Below, one piece after another: positions 40,755 through 49,155 of a stretch of 49,155 nucleotides of DNA (positions are counted from its first letter, which is position 1; every line of letters starts with the position of its first letter). A program made the translations under genes and the position numbers. The notes below the pieces were generated by a model, which saw only the letters and a program-made list of their open reading frames with translations, was not told where the DNA came from and ran no database searches. This DNA is from Paracoccaceae bacterium (GTDB lineage Bacteria; Pseudomonadota; Alphaproteobacteria; Rhodobacterales; Rhodobacteraceae), in NCBI GenBank assembly GCA_017510335.1, contig JAFWNM010000003.1, forward strand, positions 1 to 49,155, written 5' to 3'.

Positions 40755-41630
40755 TCAGCCGCCGTTTTCGGGCGCGGGTGTCAGGTTGCGCAGGATATCG
40801 GGTTTTACCCAGCGGCTAAGCGCTTCAGAATCTGGGATATGCTGCAGCACATTGCGCTCCAGCATGGATTGGAACGCGCCCGGTTCGGTGAAGCTGCCCA
40901 ACGGGGTGGGCGTGGCCAGATAGCGCAGCGCGTCGGGCAAGGTCATGTCATGGTCGAACTGGCCATGCTCCAGAAATTCCAGCGTATGGGCAATAACAAG
41001 CGGGTTGTTCATGATGAAAGTATGCGTTGCCGCAATCACGATATGGTCGCGCATTCCGTCCAGACGCGTGCTTTCCACCGATACCTTGCCATCATCCGCC
41101 CCGTCGATCAGTGCAGATAAAAGCGGGTTCAGCGACACATCCCCCGCGATGATGCCAAGGTCATAGGTCGGAAAGGCGGGCAGCGTTAGCGGGGTGGAGT
41201 CGTCGCTGGTGCCAAGTTCCAAACCGGCGGGGCCGTTTATCCACGAAAACGCCTCGATATCGGAAAAGTAATCCACCAGTTCCGACCCGTGATTGGGCGG
41301 TGCCAGCATGACCACACGGCCCAGGATGTGTTGGGGGCGGTTTCGTGCCAGCCATCCGCGTGCCAGAATGCCGCCCATGGAATGGGTGACGAAATGCACA
41401 GGGCTAGCGTCGCAATCGTGCACAGCCAGCCCCACATGCTGCAACAGGTCCTTGATGGGTGCAGCCGTTGACGGGTAGCCGTGATTGACCGTCTGGTAGC
41501 CATGCAGTTGCAGCGCTTCTTCCATCACGGCCATGGAATGCTCGCTGCGCGCCAACCCGTGCAGAAGCACCACACACTCCGCCAGGGCGGGGGTGGGCAG
41601 AAGAAAAAGTGTCGTCAGAAGTTTTTTCAT
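40755..41630 (-). CDS. exported alpha/beta-hydrolase, lipase-like
   Basis: 291 residues. Signal peptide [17 protein letters not shown], then an alpha/beta-hydrolase with the oxyanion region [11 protein letters not shown], nucleophile Ser84 in THSMGG, and a DDGKVSVES...ATHTFIM region for the Asp/His pair. Cys19 and Cys73 could form a disulfide. The C-terminal 65 residues (from about [11 protein letters not shown]) extend past the usual fold. Probably a periplasmic esterase or lipase of unknown substrate. It converges on purK with 14 bases between. Confidence 0.82.
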   Translation of the reverse strand: MKKLLTTLFLLPTPALAECVVLLHGLARSEHSMAVMEEALQLHGYQTVNHGYPSTAAPIKDLLQHVGLAVHDCDASPVHFVTHSMGGILARGWLARNRPQHILGRVVMLAPPNHGSELVDYFSDIEAFSWINGPAGLELGTSDDSTPLTLPAFPTYDLGIIAGDVSLNPLLSALIDGADDGKVSVESTRLDGMRDHIVIAATHTFIMNNPLVIAHTLEFLEHGQFDHDMTLPDALRYLATPTPLGSFTEPGAFQSMLERNVLQHIPDSEALSRWVKPDILRNLTPAPENGG

Positions 41631-41704
41631 GCCACCAGTATAGGCGCGCGGACTTTGCTGCACCAGTGGCCGCAAGCGCAGATGACGCAACTGCGATGTG
41701 GGGG

Positions 41705-41725
41705 GGGGGGCGCCATGCGCCCCCC
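41705..41725 (-). terminator. G-run hairpin 3' of trxB
   Basis: GGGGGGCGC (41705-41713), loop CAT, GCGCCCCCC (41717-41725), with four further Gs upstream. It lies 31 bases after the trxB stop and resembles the palindrome at 73-88. Confidence 0.5.
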
Positions 41726-41756
41726 ATCCTGGCCCGAATTGCGCCGGGGTTTGTTG

Positions 41757-42722
<966 letters not shown>

Positions 42723-42802
42723 TCAGGGGCAATGTAGGCATGTGGACTGCCAGCACAAGGGCCATTCCTTGCCGCAGTCACAGCTGCGGGCGTGCGAACA
42801 AT

Positions 42803-42832
42803 TTATTGCGCAACTTTGAAAGATTATTGCGC
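42803..42832. promoter_or_regulatory. direct repeats in the trxB-Lrp intergenic region
   Basis: TTATTGCGC occurs at 42803-42811 and 42824-42832, 21 bases apart, two helical turns. They lie in the AT-rich centre of the divergent promoter, so they are candidate sites for the adjacent Lrp regulator. Confidence 0.45.
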
Positions 42833-42881
42833 GCGCGCCTGCTTCGGCATACATAAGGCGCAAATATCAAGGAGTGTTCGC

Positions 42882-43382
42882 ATGTCAGGCAGCAAGCTTG
42901 ATCCCATTGACCGCAAGATTTTGGCGGAATTGCAGGCCGATGGCCGCATGACCAATGTCGAACTGGCCAAGCGGGTGGGAATTTCGGCGCCACCTTGTCT
43001 GCGGCGCGTGCGCACGCTGGAAGAAGCGGGTTATATTCGCGGCTATCATGCGCAGGTCAATGCGCGCGATCTGGGCTTCGAGGTGCAGGTCTTCGCCATG
43101 GTGGGCCTGAACAGCCAGGCCGAGGCCGATTTGTCGCGGTTTGAACAACGCTGCCGGAACTGGCCCTTCGTGCGCGAATGCCACATGCTGAATGGCGAGA
43201 TTGATTTCATCCTGAAATGCGTGGCCCCTGATTTGTCGAGTTTTCAGCGCTTCCTGACCGAAGACCTGCTGGCCGCCGACAATGTGGCAACAGTAAAGAC
43301 ATCGCTGGTCATTCGCTGCGCGAAAGCTGAACCGGGCGTGCCGTTTGACGTGCTCGAAGCGCGCGCGGTGGATGTCCGATAA
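42882..43382 (+). CDS. Lrp/AsnC family transcriptional regulator
   Basis: 166 residues. Helix-turn-helix in LDPIDRKILAELQADGRM and VELAKRVGISAPPCLRRVR, then a RAM domain with CHMLNGEIDFILKCVAPD. ATG 42882 follows AAGGAG at ideal spacing; the frame opens earlier, at 42792, without homology. Probably autoregulated and acting on divergent trxB. Repeat copy D follows its stop by 78 bases. Confidence 0.92.
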   Translation: MSGSKLDPIDRKILAELQADGRMTNVELAKRVGISAPPCLRRVRTLEEAGYIRGYHAQVNARDLGFEVQVFAMVGLNSQAEADLSRFEQRCRNWPFVRECHMLNGEIDFILKCVAPDLSSFQRFLTEDLLAADNVATVKTSLVIRCAKAEPGVPFDVLEARAVDVR

Positions 43383-43460
43383 GGCTGCGCGCGGCGTGCC
43401 ATCCGGGCCAGATGGTGCCCGTAACGGGATGACAGGATGGCCCACACGCGGGGCGGGGGG

Positions 43461-43580
43461 CTGAAGCAGTTACCCAAGGCGCGGAATCAAGGCCGCAGGT
43501 GGCCCGCGCCATCGGCGGGCCGGTCCGCGGCCTGCCGATGGGCTGAAGGTGTGCCAGACATTTTCAGTCAGGACTATGCC
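43461..43580 (+). repeat. dispersed structured 3' element, copy D
   Basis: Stem 1 GGCGCGG (43478-43484) with CCGCGCC (43504-43510) encloses AAGGCCGCAGGTGG. Stem 2 is ATCGGCGGGCCG (43511-43522), loop GTCCG, CGGCCTGCCGAT (43528-43539). TCAGGACTATGCC follows at 43567. Compared with copy C, the stem 1 T-A pair has become C-G on both sides. Sense orientation to the Lrp gene just upstream. Confidence 0.78.
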
Positions 43581-43630
43581 CCGCTTCAGGCCAAACCCCG
43601 CATTGTCCAATCGCGTAGCTTGTTGCGCAT

Positions 43631-45184
43631 CTACCCGAACGCGTCGGGTTCAGATGCCTTGCGCTTGTCCACGAAGACTTGCAGCGATTCCGCAATCGCC
43701 GGGTCAAGGGCGGGCTGCTGATAATCGCCCAGCATTTTTGCAACCCGCACACTGGCCAGCACCTGCGTGTCGCGCGCGCCTTCTTCGTCCCATGTCTCGA
43801 AGGGTTTGTAATCCAGCAGGTCCGAACGCCAGAACGCGGATTTGAAATTTTCCTGCGTGTGGTTGCACCCCAGAAAATGGCCGCCAGGACCGACTTCGCG
43901 CAGCGCGTCCATGGCCTGTCCGTTCTGGGACATGTCAATCCCGCGCGCCAGATGGTGCAGCGCGCCCAGCTGGTCGGCATCCATGACGAATTTTTCGTAG
44001 GATGACACCAACCCGCCTTCCAGCCAGCCGCAGGCATGCAGCATGAAATTCACACCTGCCAGAAGTGCCATGTTCAGGCTGTTTGCCGTTTCATAGGCGG
44101 CCTGCGCATCGGGCAGTTTTGACCCGCAAAACGACCCGCCCGACCGATACGGCAACCCCAGACGCCGCGCCAGTTGCCCCGCCCCATAGGTGATTAACGC
44201 CGCTTCGGGCGTCCCAAAAGTGGGCGCACCGGAGTTCATGTCGATGGATGTCACGAACGCGCCAAAGATGACCGGCGCACCGGGTCGCACAAGCTGGCTA
44301 TAGGCCACGCCCGCCAGCACTTCGGCCAGAACCTGTGTCAGGGTGCCTGCAACGGTGGTCGGGGCCATCGCGCCCCCCACAATAAAGGGCGAGATGATAC
44401 AGGCCTGATTTGCACGCGCATAGATTTCAAGCGCGCCCATCATCACGGAATCAAACGTAAGCGGGCTGTTGATATTGATCAGCGACGTCATGACCGTGTT
44501 CTGGTCCACGAAATCCGACCCGAACAGCAGCTTGGCCATGTCAACGGAATCCGCTGCGCGCACAGGTTCGGTGACCGACCCCATGAAGGGCTTGTCCGAA
44601 TACAGCATATGCGCCTGCAGCATGTCCAGATGGCGCTTGTTCACTGCCACGTCAGTGGGTTCGCACACAGTGCCGCCCGAATGGTGCAGCCATTTGGACA
44701 TATAGCCCAGTTTCACGAAATTGCGGAAATCCTCCATCGTGGCATAGCGCCGCCCGTTGGCCATGTCGCGCACGAAGGGCGGGCCATAGACTGGCGCCAG
44801 CACCAGATTGCGCCCGCCAATATCGACATTGCGCGCGGGGTTGCGGGCATGCTGGGTGAAGCTGGCAGGCGCAGTTGCACAAAGCTGGCGTGCCAGCCCG
44901 CGCGGTATGCGCACCCGTTCGCCCGAAACTTCCGCCCCCGCTGCGCGCCAGCGGTCCAGCGCTTCGGGGTTGTCCACGAAATTGACGCCGATTTCGGCCA
45001 ACACGGTTTCGGCGTTGGTTTCGATAATGGACAGGGCTTCTTCGTCCAGCACGTCAAAATTGGGAATGTTGCGGCTGATGAAGCGCGCGGTTTCCACGCT
45101 GACGGCACTGCGCGCAGCGCGCCGTGCCGCCCCCCCGCCGCCCCGCCCGCGCCGCGCTGCCGCTTGTTCTGCTGCTTCTGTCAT
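43631..45184 (-). CDS. MttB-superfamily methyltransferase, non-pyrrolysine type
   Basis: 517 residues, COG5598 family, related to trimethylamine methyltransferase MttB but with no in-frame amber codon inside the gene. Members such as MtgB demethylate quaternary amines with a corrinoid protein. The N-terminus is an unusual Arg/Gly/Ala stretch (ARRGRGGGGAARRAARSA). Core segments GGTVCEPTDVAVNKRHLDML, SGGSFCGSKLPDAQ and GPGGHFLGCNHTQENF are present. No corrinoid protein or activase gene adjoins, so the substrate is unknown. ATG 45184 is chosen for length; upstream sequence is unrelated. The stop is TAG. Confidence 0.85.
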   Translation of the reverse strand: MTEAAEQAAARRGRGGGGAARRAARSAVSVETARFISRNIPNFDVLDEEALSIIETNAETVLAEIGVNFVDNPEALDRWRAAGAEVSGERVRIPRGLARQLCATAPASFTQHARNPARNVDIGGRNLVLAPVYGPPFVRDMANGRRYATMEDFRNFVKLGYMSKWLHHSGGTVCEPTDVAVNKRHLDMLQAHMLYSDKPFMGSVTEPVRAADSVDMAKLLFGSDFVDQNTVMTSLININSPLTFDSVMMGALEIYARANQACIISPFIVGGAMAPTTVAGTLTQVLAEVLAGVAYSQLVRPGAPVIFGAFVTSIDMNSGAPTFGTPEAALITYGAGQLARRLGLPYRSGGSFCGSKLPDAQAAYETANSLNMALLAGVNFMLHACGWLEGGLVSSYEKFVMDADQLGALHHLARGIDMSQNGQAMDALREVGPGGHFLGCNHTQENFKSAFWRSDLLDYKPFETWDEEGARDTQVLASVRVAKMLGDYQQPALDPAIAESLQVFVDKRKASEPDAFG

Positions 45185-45566
45185 CTGTTGGACACCCCGC
45201 CCTTTTGCATGGCCGCCCTGTGCCACCGGGGCATGCCAAGGCAAACCGGCGGCACGGGGCGTGCTGATTCATGCCATCTTGATACTTGCCTTCGCGCTGT
45301 GCCAATCGCCGGTTTGCGGCGCAATAGGGTGCAAAGCGACATCGCGCTTTCGTGCTTGGCTGGACAGCGCAGGTGCAAAGGTTTAAGTGATGCCTCAAGA
45401 CCTTGGGTCAAAGGCCGCAGGAGGATACGCCACCCCCCCGAAGCCGCGGAACACTCTCCGCGCAGAATTCGGCCCCTCGGGCTTGATAATTCTTGAACCG
45501 CATCATCTTCTCACCATATCAAACCTTCTCGCCGGTGTCGGCGTGGATTGTGACCGGAGCCTTGCC
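45185..45566. other. 382-base divergent gap between the mttB-like gene and nadA
   Basis: Holds both promoters but no gene I can support. A 13-base match to repeat element 1 (CAAAGGCCGCAGG) occurs near 45410. TTGATAATTCTTGAA at about 45484 could be a -35 region or operator for nadA. No riboswitch fold was recognised. Confidence 0.5.
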
Positions 45567-46616
45567 ATGCTGGATATGCCTGCCATTCGTCAGGATTTGC
45601 GCGCGATTTACGATCTGGCCCCAAACCCCGAACTGGCCGCCAGCATGAGCGCGGAATATGCGCGCATGTCGCGGGTTGTCTCGCCCGTTGACTGGGCCAT
45701 TCACGCGCCCTATGTGGCTGCCATCAACACGTTGAAAAAACAGCGTAATGCCGCGATTCTGGCGCATAATTACATGACGCCCCAGATTTTCCATGGCGTG
45801 GCCGATGTGGTGGGCGACAGTCTGCAACTGGCGATCGAGGCAACGCGCACCAAGGCCGATGTCATCGTGCAATGCGGTGTCCATTTCATGGCCGAGACGT
45901 CAAAAATCCTGAACCCTGCGAAAACGGTTCTGATGCCCGATATGGCGGCGGGCTGTTCGCTGGCCGACAGCATTACCGCCGAAGGGGTTGCGCAGATGCG
46001 CGCGCGCTACCCCGGCGCGCCCGTGGTGACCTATGTGAACACCACCGCCGAGGTGAAGGCCGCATCTGACATTTGCTGCACATCGTCGAATGCGGTGCAG
46101 ATCATTCGCGGGCTGGATGCCGACACCATCATCATGACGCCGGATAAATATCTGGCGCAGAATGTGGCGGCACAGGTGCCCGAAAAGCGCATTGTGTGGT
46201 GGGACGGGTCGTGCATCGTGCATGAACAATATACCGCGCAGGATATTCGCGATTTCCGCGACTGGAACCCCGGCACCCGTATCATAGCCCACCCCGAATG
46301 CCCCCCCGATGTAGTGGCAGAGGCTGATTTCTCCGGCTCTACCGCAGGGATACTGGAGTATGTCAGCCGCGAACGCCCCGACCGCGCCATGTTGGTGACC
46401 GAATGTTCCATGGCGTCCAATATCTCGGATGCGCATCCGGATGTGGAATTCATAGGGCCGTGCAACATGTGCCCCTATATGAAAATGATCACGCTGGAAA
46501 AGGTGCTTTGGTCGCTGCACACCATGACCACCGCAATTGAAGTTGATGCGCAGGTGGCCGACAAGGCGCGTCTGGCCGTGCAGCGCATGATCGACCTTTC
46601 GGCGAAGAAGGCCTGA
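45567..46616 (+). CDS. nadA: quinolinate synthase
   Basis: 349 residues. It condenses iminoaspartate and dihydroxyacetone phosphate using a [4Fe-4S] cluster. The cluster-type cysteines are visible in VQCGVHFMAETSK (Cys103), DICCTSSNA (Cys170/171) and GPCNMCPYMK; ILAHNYMTP is the N-terminal signature. ATG 45567 is preceded by CGGAG and gives the normal N-terminus; the frame extends to 45387. First gene of nadABC, four bases before nadB. Confidence 0.96.
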   Translation: MLDMPAIRQDLRAIYDLAPNPELAASMSAEYARMSRVVSPVDWAIHAPYVAAINTLKKQRNAAILAHNYMTPQIFHGVADVVGDSLQLAIEATRTKADVIVQCGVHFMAETSKILNPAKTVLMPDMAAGCSLADSITAEGVAQMRARYPGAPVVTYVNTTAEVKAASDICCTSSNAVQIIRGLDADTIIMTPDKYLAQNVAAQVPEKRIVWWDGSCIVHEQYTAQDIRDFRDWNPGTRIIAHPECPPDVVAEADFSGSTAGILEYVSRERPDRAMLVTECSMASNISDAHPDVEFIGPCNMCPYMKMITLEKVLWSLHTMTTAIEVDAQVADKARLAVQRMIDLSAKKA

Positions 46617-46620
46617 ACGC

Positions 46621-48186
46621 GTGTTGCGCACAGACCGTGTGGTTATTGTGGGGGCAGGGCTTGGCGGGCTGTATGCCGCGCTGTCGCTTGCCCCGCACCC
46701 TGTGCTTGTCATCTCGCCCGAAGCGTTGGGCGAAGGGGCGTCATCGGCCTGGGCGCAAGGCGGGGTTGCCGCTGCCATGGCCGCCCATGACAGCCCCGAA
46801 GCCCATGCCAGCGACACGCTGGCTGCGGGTGCGGGCACAGTCGATGCGGGTGTGGCCAGCATGGTCACACAGGCCGCGCGCGACCATATTCTGGACCTTG
46901 CCGCGCGCGGCACCCCGTTTGACCGCGATGCAGACGGGCAGTTCCAGCTAAACCATGAAGCCGCGCATTCCACAGCGCGCGTTGTGCGCGTGAAGGGCGA
47001 TCAGGCTGGCAAGAAGATCATGGAAACCCTGATTGCCACAGTGCGCGCCACCCCGTCCGTGCAGGTCATGGAAGGTGTCGTGGCGCAGGCGCTGGAGGTT
47101 GCGGACGGGCGTGTGACAGGCATTTGGCTGGCGCGCGCGGCTGGCGGGTCGCAGGCAGTGCGGCTGCGCGCACCGGCCGTGTTGTTGGCCGGTGGCGGGT
47201 CGGGCGGGTTATACGCGCTGACCACCAACCCGCCGCGCATTCGCGGGCAGGTGATGGGCTTGGCCGCGCGGGCAGGGGCCATGATGGCGGATATGGAATT
47301 CATCCAGTTCCACCCCACTGCCATGGATCTGGGTCTGGACCCCGCCCCCCTTGCGACAGAAGCCTTGCGCGGGGCAGGGGCGCGGCTGGTGAATGCTCAG
47401 GGCGTATATTTCATGGAAGGCCAGCACCCGCTGGGCGACCTTGCGCCGCGCGATATTGTGGCGCGGGCCGTGTTTGCACAGACGCAGACAGGCCAGCGCC
47501 CCATGCTGGACATGCGGGCCGCAGCAGGAGGGGGGGGGGAGCTGTCCCTGCGTTACCCTGCGGTGTTTGAGGCGTGCAGGCGTGCAGGGCTGGACCCTTC
47601 GGCAGTGCCGGTACCTGTGGCGGCGGCGGCGCATTACCATATGGGCGGGGTCGCAACTGACCGGCAGGGGCGGTCCAGCCTGCCGGGGCTATGGGCCTGC
47701 GGCGAGGCGGCCTCAACAGGGTTGCACGGGGCCAACCGTCTGGCCTCGAACGGGGTTCTGGAAGCGCTGGTTTTCGCGCGTGCGGCTGCGGCCGATATGG
47801 CGCTTGGGCTGAACGGCCCGTCCGATGTGCCCGCAGTGGCGCTGGAATTTCCCACGGGCGGGGTGGCGCTGGATGGCGGGGCGGTCATGCAGTTGCGCCA
47901 GACCATGAGCGCGCATGTCGGTGTCCGGCGCACAGCGCAAGGGCTGTCACAGGCGCTTGCGGTGCTGGAAGATCTGGAAAACACCTATGCAGACAGCCCC
48001 GATTTCAGGAATATGTGTGCCACTGCGACCATGATTGCCGCCTGTGCCCATGCGCGCTGCGAAAGCCGCGGGGCACATTGGCGCGATGACTTCCCGCAGG
48101 CCGACCCCGCGCAGGCCCGGCGCAGCTTTATGACCTTTGAACAGGCGCGCGCCTTGCGCGCCACTGTCAGGATACCGCAGGAATGA
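46621..48186 (+). CDS. nadB: L-aspartate oxidase
   Basis: 521 residues, FAD flavoprotein that oxidises aspartate to iminoaspartate for NadA. FAD site VVIVGAGLGGLYAAL, GASSAWAQGGVAAA, FIQFHPTAM, HYHMGGV and the C-terminal GLHGANRLASN are the family hallmarks. The start is GTG 46621 four bases after the nadA stop; no ATG gives the FAD site at the right distance. Its end overlaps nadC (ATGA). Confidence 0.96.
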   Translation: MLRTDRVVIVGAGLGGLYAALSLAPHPVLVISPEALGEGASSAWAQGGVAAAMAAHDSPEAHASDTLAAGAGTVDAGVASMVTQAARDHILDLAARGTPFDRDADGQFQLNHEAAHSTARVVRVKGDQAGKKIMETLIATVRATPSVQVMEGVVAQALEVADGRVTGIWLARAAGGSQAVRLRAPAVLLAGGGSGGLYALTTNPPRIRGQVMGLAARAGAMMADMEFIQFHPTAMDLGLDPAPLATEALRGAGARLVNAQGVYFMEGQHPLGDLAPRDIVARAVFAQTQTGQRPMLDMRAAAGGGGELSLRYPAVFEACRRAGLDPSAVPVPVAAAAHYHMGGVATDRQGRSSLPGLWACGEAASTGLHGANRLASNGVLEALVFARAAAADMALGLNGPSDVPAVALEFPTGGVALDGGAVMQLRQTMSAHVGVRRTAQGLSQALAVLEDLENTYADSPDFRNMCATATMIAACAHARCESRGAHWRDDFPQADPAQARRSFMTFEQARALRATVRIPQE

Positions 48187-49034
48187 CCGATTTCCCCCCT
48201 TTGCCCGATCTGTTGCTGGAACCGCTGGTGCGTGCCGCCCTGCTGGAGGATCTTGGCCCCAATGGCGATGTGACAACGCGCGCGGTCATCGGGCAGGGCG
48301 TGCGCTACCGCGCGGCGGTGAATGCGCGCGATGACGGGGTGGTGTCGGGGGTGCAACTGGCCTGCATTGCCTTTCGTCTGGTGGACCCGGCGCTGAAGAT
48401 TGATGTTCTGGCACCCGACGGGACGCAGGTTGCGGCAGGCCAGACCATCCTGACACTTGACGGCGCGGCGGCATCCATCCTGTCGGGCGAAAGGGTGGCG
48501 CTGAATTTTGCCGGCCGCCTGTCGGGCATCGCTACATTGACAGCGGCCTTTGTTGCGCAGACGGCTGGAAGAAAAGCGCGCATCACCTGCACGCGCAAGA
48601 CAACACCGGGGCTGCGCGTGGTTGAAAAACAGGCCGTGCTGCATGGCGGCGGGTCCGCGCATCGGTTTGGGCTGTCCGATGCAATCCTGATCAAGGACAA
48701 CCATATCGCGGCGGCGGGGGGAATTGGCGCTGTGCTGACAGCCGCGCGCGCGCGCGCAAGTCACATGATGCGCATTGAAATTGAAGTGGACCGGCTGGAC
48801 CAGTTGCAAGAGGTGCTGGACACGGGCGGCGCGGATGTGGTGTTGCTGGACAATATGGACACACAAACGCTGTCGCGCGCGGTGGCAATGGTGGCGGGGC
48901 GTCTGGTGACCGAAGCATCGGGGAACATGCGGCTGGCCCGCATTCCCGAAGTGGCGGGCACCGGGGTCGATTACATTTCGGTGGGCGCGTTGACGCATTC
49001 GGCGCAAGTGCTGGATCTGGGGCTGGATTTCTAG
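48183..49034 (+). CDS. nadC: nicotinate-nucleotide pyrophosphorylase (quinolinate phosphoribosyltransferase)
   Basis: 283 residues. It joins quinolinate and PRPP to nicotinate mononucleotide. ARITCTRKTTPGLRVVEKQAV and HRFGLSDAILIKDNH are the active-site segments, with IEIEVDRLDQL and a C-terminal DYISVGALTHS. Coupled to nadB by ATGA. Completes the de novo NAD route. Confidence 0.97.
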   Translation: MTDFPPLPDLLLEPLVRAALLEDLGPNGDVTTRAVIGQGVRYRAAVNARDDGVVSGVQLACIAFRLVDPALKIDVLAPDGTQVAAGQTILTLDGAAASILSGERVALNFAGRLSGIATLTAAFVAQTAGRKARITCTRKTTPGLRVVEKQAVLHGGGSAHRFGLSDAILIKDNHIAAAGGIGAVLTAARARASHMMRIEIEVDRLDQLQEVLDTGGADVVLLDNMDTQTLSRAVAMVAGRLVTEASGNMRLARIPEVAGTGVDYISVGALTHSAQVLDLGLDF

Positions 49035-49082
49035 AGCATGCCGCTTAGAAATATGACCCTGTTTTGAGCTTCTTGAGCATGC
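49035..49082 (+). repeat. AGCATG palindromic element, copy 3
   Basis: Starts directly after the nadC stop (TAG|AGCATG) and ends in GAGCATGC. Middle TGACCCTGTTTTGAGC aligns with the ACCGG..TTT core of the other copies. The 70 bases after it to the window end are GC-rich with no feature I can name. Confidence 0.7.
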
Positions 49083-49155
49083 GAATGACCCCGAGCTGCC
49101 CGGGGCAGGGCGGGCGGCATTCTGCCCGCGCGACGGCACGCCCCACCCGCCCACC

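Noticed and set aside
43631-43633. TAG stop of the MttB-like gene as a pyrrolysine codon
   Set aside because: In true MttB the amber codon is internal, near residue 330. Here TAG is at the end of a full-length protein and read-through would add only 14 residues before TGA.
45405-45440. A fifth copy of the dispersed element before nadA
   Set aside because: Only CAAAGGCCGCAGG (13 bases) matches; neither stem 1, stem 2 nor the TCAGGA block is present. It may be chance or an eroded remnant.

Overview
This is a GC-rich chromosomal segment from an alphaproteobacterium, most probably a Rhodobacteraceae (Rhodobacter/Roseobacter-type) species. That placement rests on gene content: the groESL / Hsp20 / DUF1150 block, a TIGR01459 HAD protein next to a MaoC protein and ribF, a trxB-Lrp divergon, MttB-like and DUF2793 proteins, and FNR/FixK-like boxes with a GCAG core. 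A seven-gene Mrp/Mnh cation-proton antiporter operon would suit a salt- or alkali-adapted relative, but that is inference. I found no tRNA, rRNA, CRISPR array, insertion sequence or integrase; this looks like core genome with small dispersed intergenic repeats.

Layout. 0-5.3 kb: a DUF2793 tail-fibre-like protein, an MFS permease, a GabD-type aldehyde dehydrogenase and an Lrp/AsnC regulator. 5.5-11.2 kb: mnhABCDEFG, with every junction coupled or nearly so. 11.2-15.7 kb: an SLC13 permease with RCK_C domains, and katG. 16.0-20.4 kb: a three-gene MacB-like ABC export system. 20.8-24.8 kb: pnp, an ExoY-like sugar transferase and a DUF1127 protein. 25.0-27.2 kb: ruvCAB. 27.3-30.0 kb: a ferric-reductase-like flavocytochrome divergent from a five-haem cytochrome c, with an FNR-like box between them. 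30.0-33.4 kb: ppaC, a HAD phosphatase, a MaoC protein and ribF. 33.6-35.5 kb: a membrane hybrid histidine kinase. 35.6-38.8 kb: a heat-shock block (CIRCE-groES-groEL, DUF1150, hsp20 with a sigma-32-type promoter). 38.9-40.7 kb: a DUF465 protein and purEK. 40.7-43.4 kb: an exported lipase-like hydrolase, and trxB divergent from an Lrp regulator. 43.6-45.2 kb: an orphan non-pyrrolysine MttB homologue. 45.6-49.0 kb: nadABC, the aspartate route to NAD.

The most interesting signals lie between genes. (1) A structured repeat of about 90-210 bp occurs four times (around 4.6, 13.4, 20.5 and 43.5 kb). Each copy lies 3' of a gene and in that gene's sense orientation, and one stem shows a compensatory base-pair change between copies. 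(2) A separate palindromic element of about 48 bp, bounded by AGCATG and CATGC/T, occurs three times; twice it begins at the base right after a stop codon. (3) Two FNR/FixK-like boxes suggest oxygen control of the flavocytochrome/five-haem-cytochrome pair and of the ABC exporter. The pair is the best candidate here for an undescribed electron-transfer module. (4) The Lrp/AsnC-gabD pair resembles the asnC-ssd end of marine ectoine-degradation clusters but stands without the catabolic genes, and its dehydrogenase has His where the family has a cofactor-binding Lys.

All calls come from reading the sequence and supplied translations by eye; no database search or folding calculation was run.
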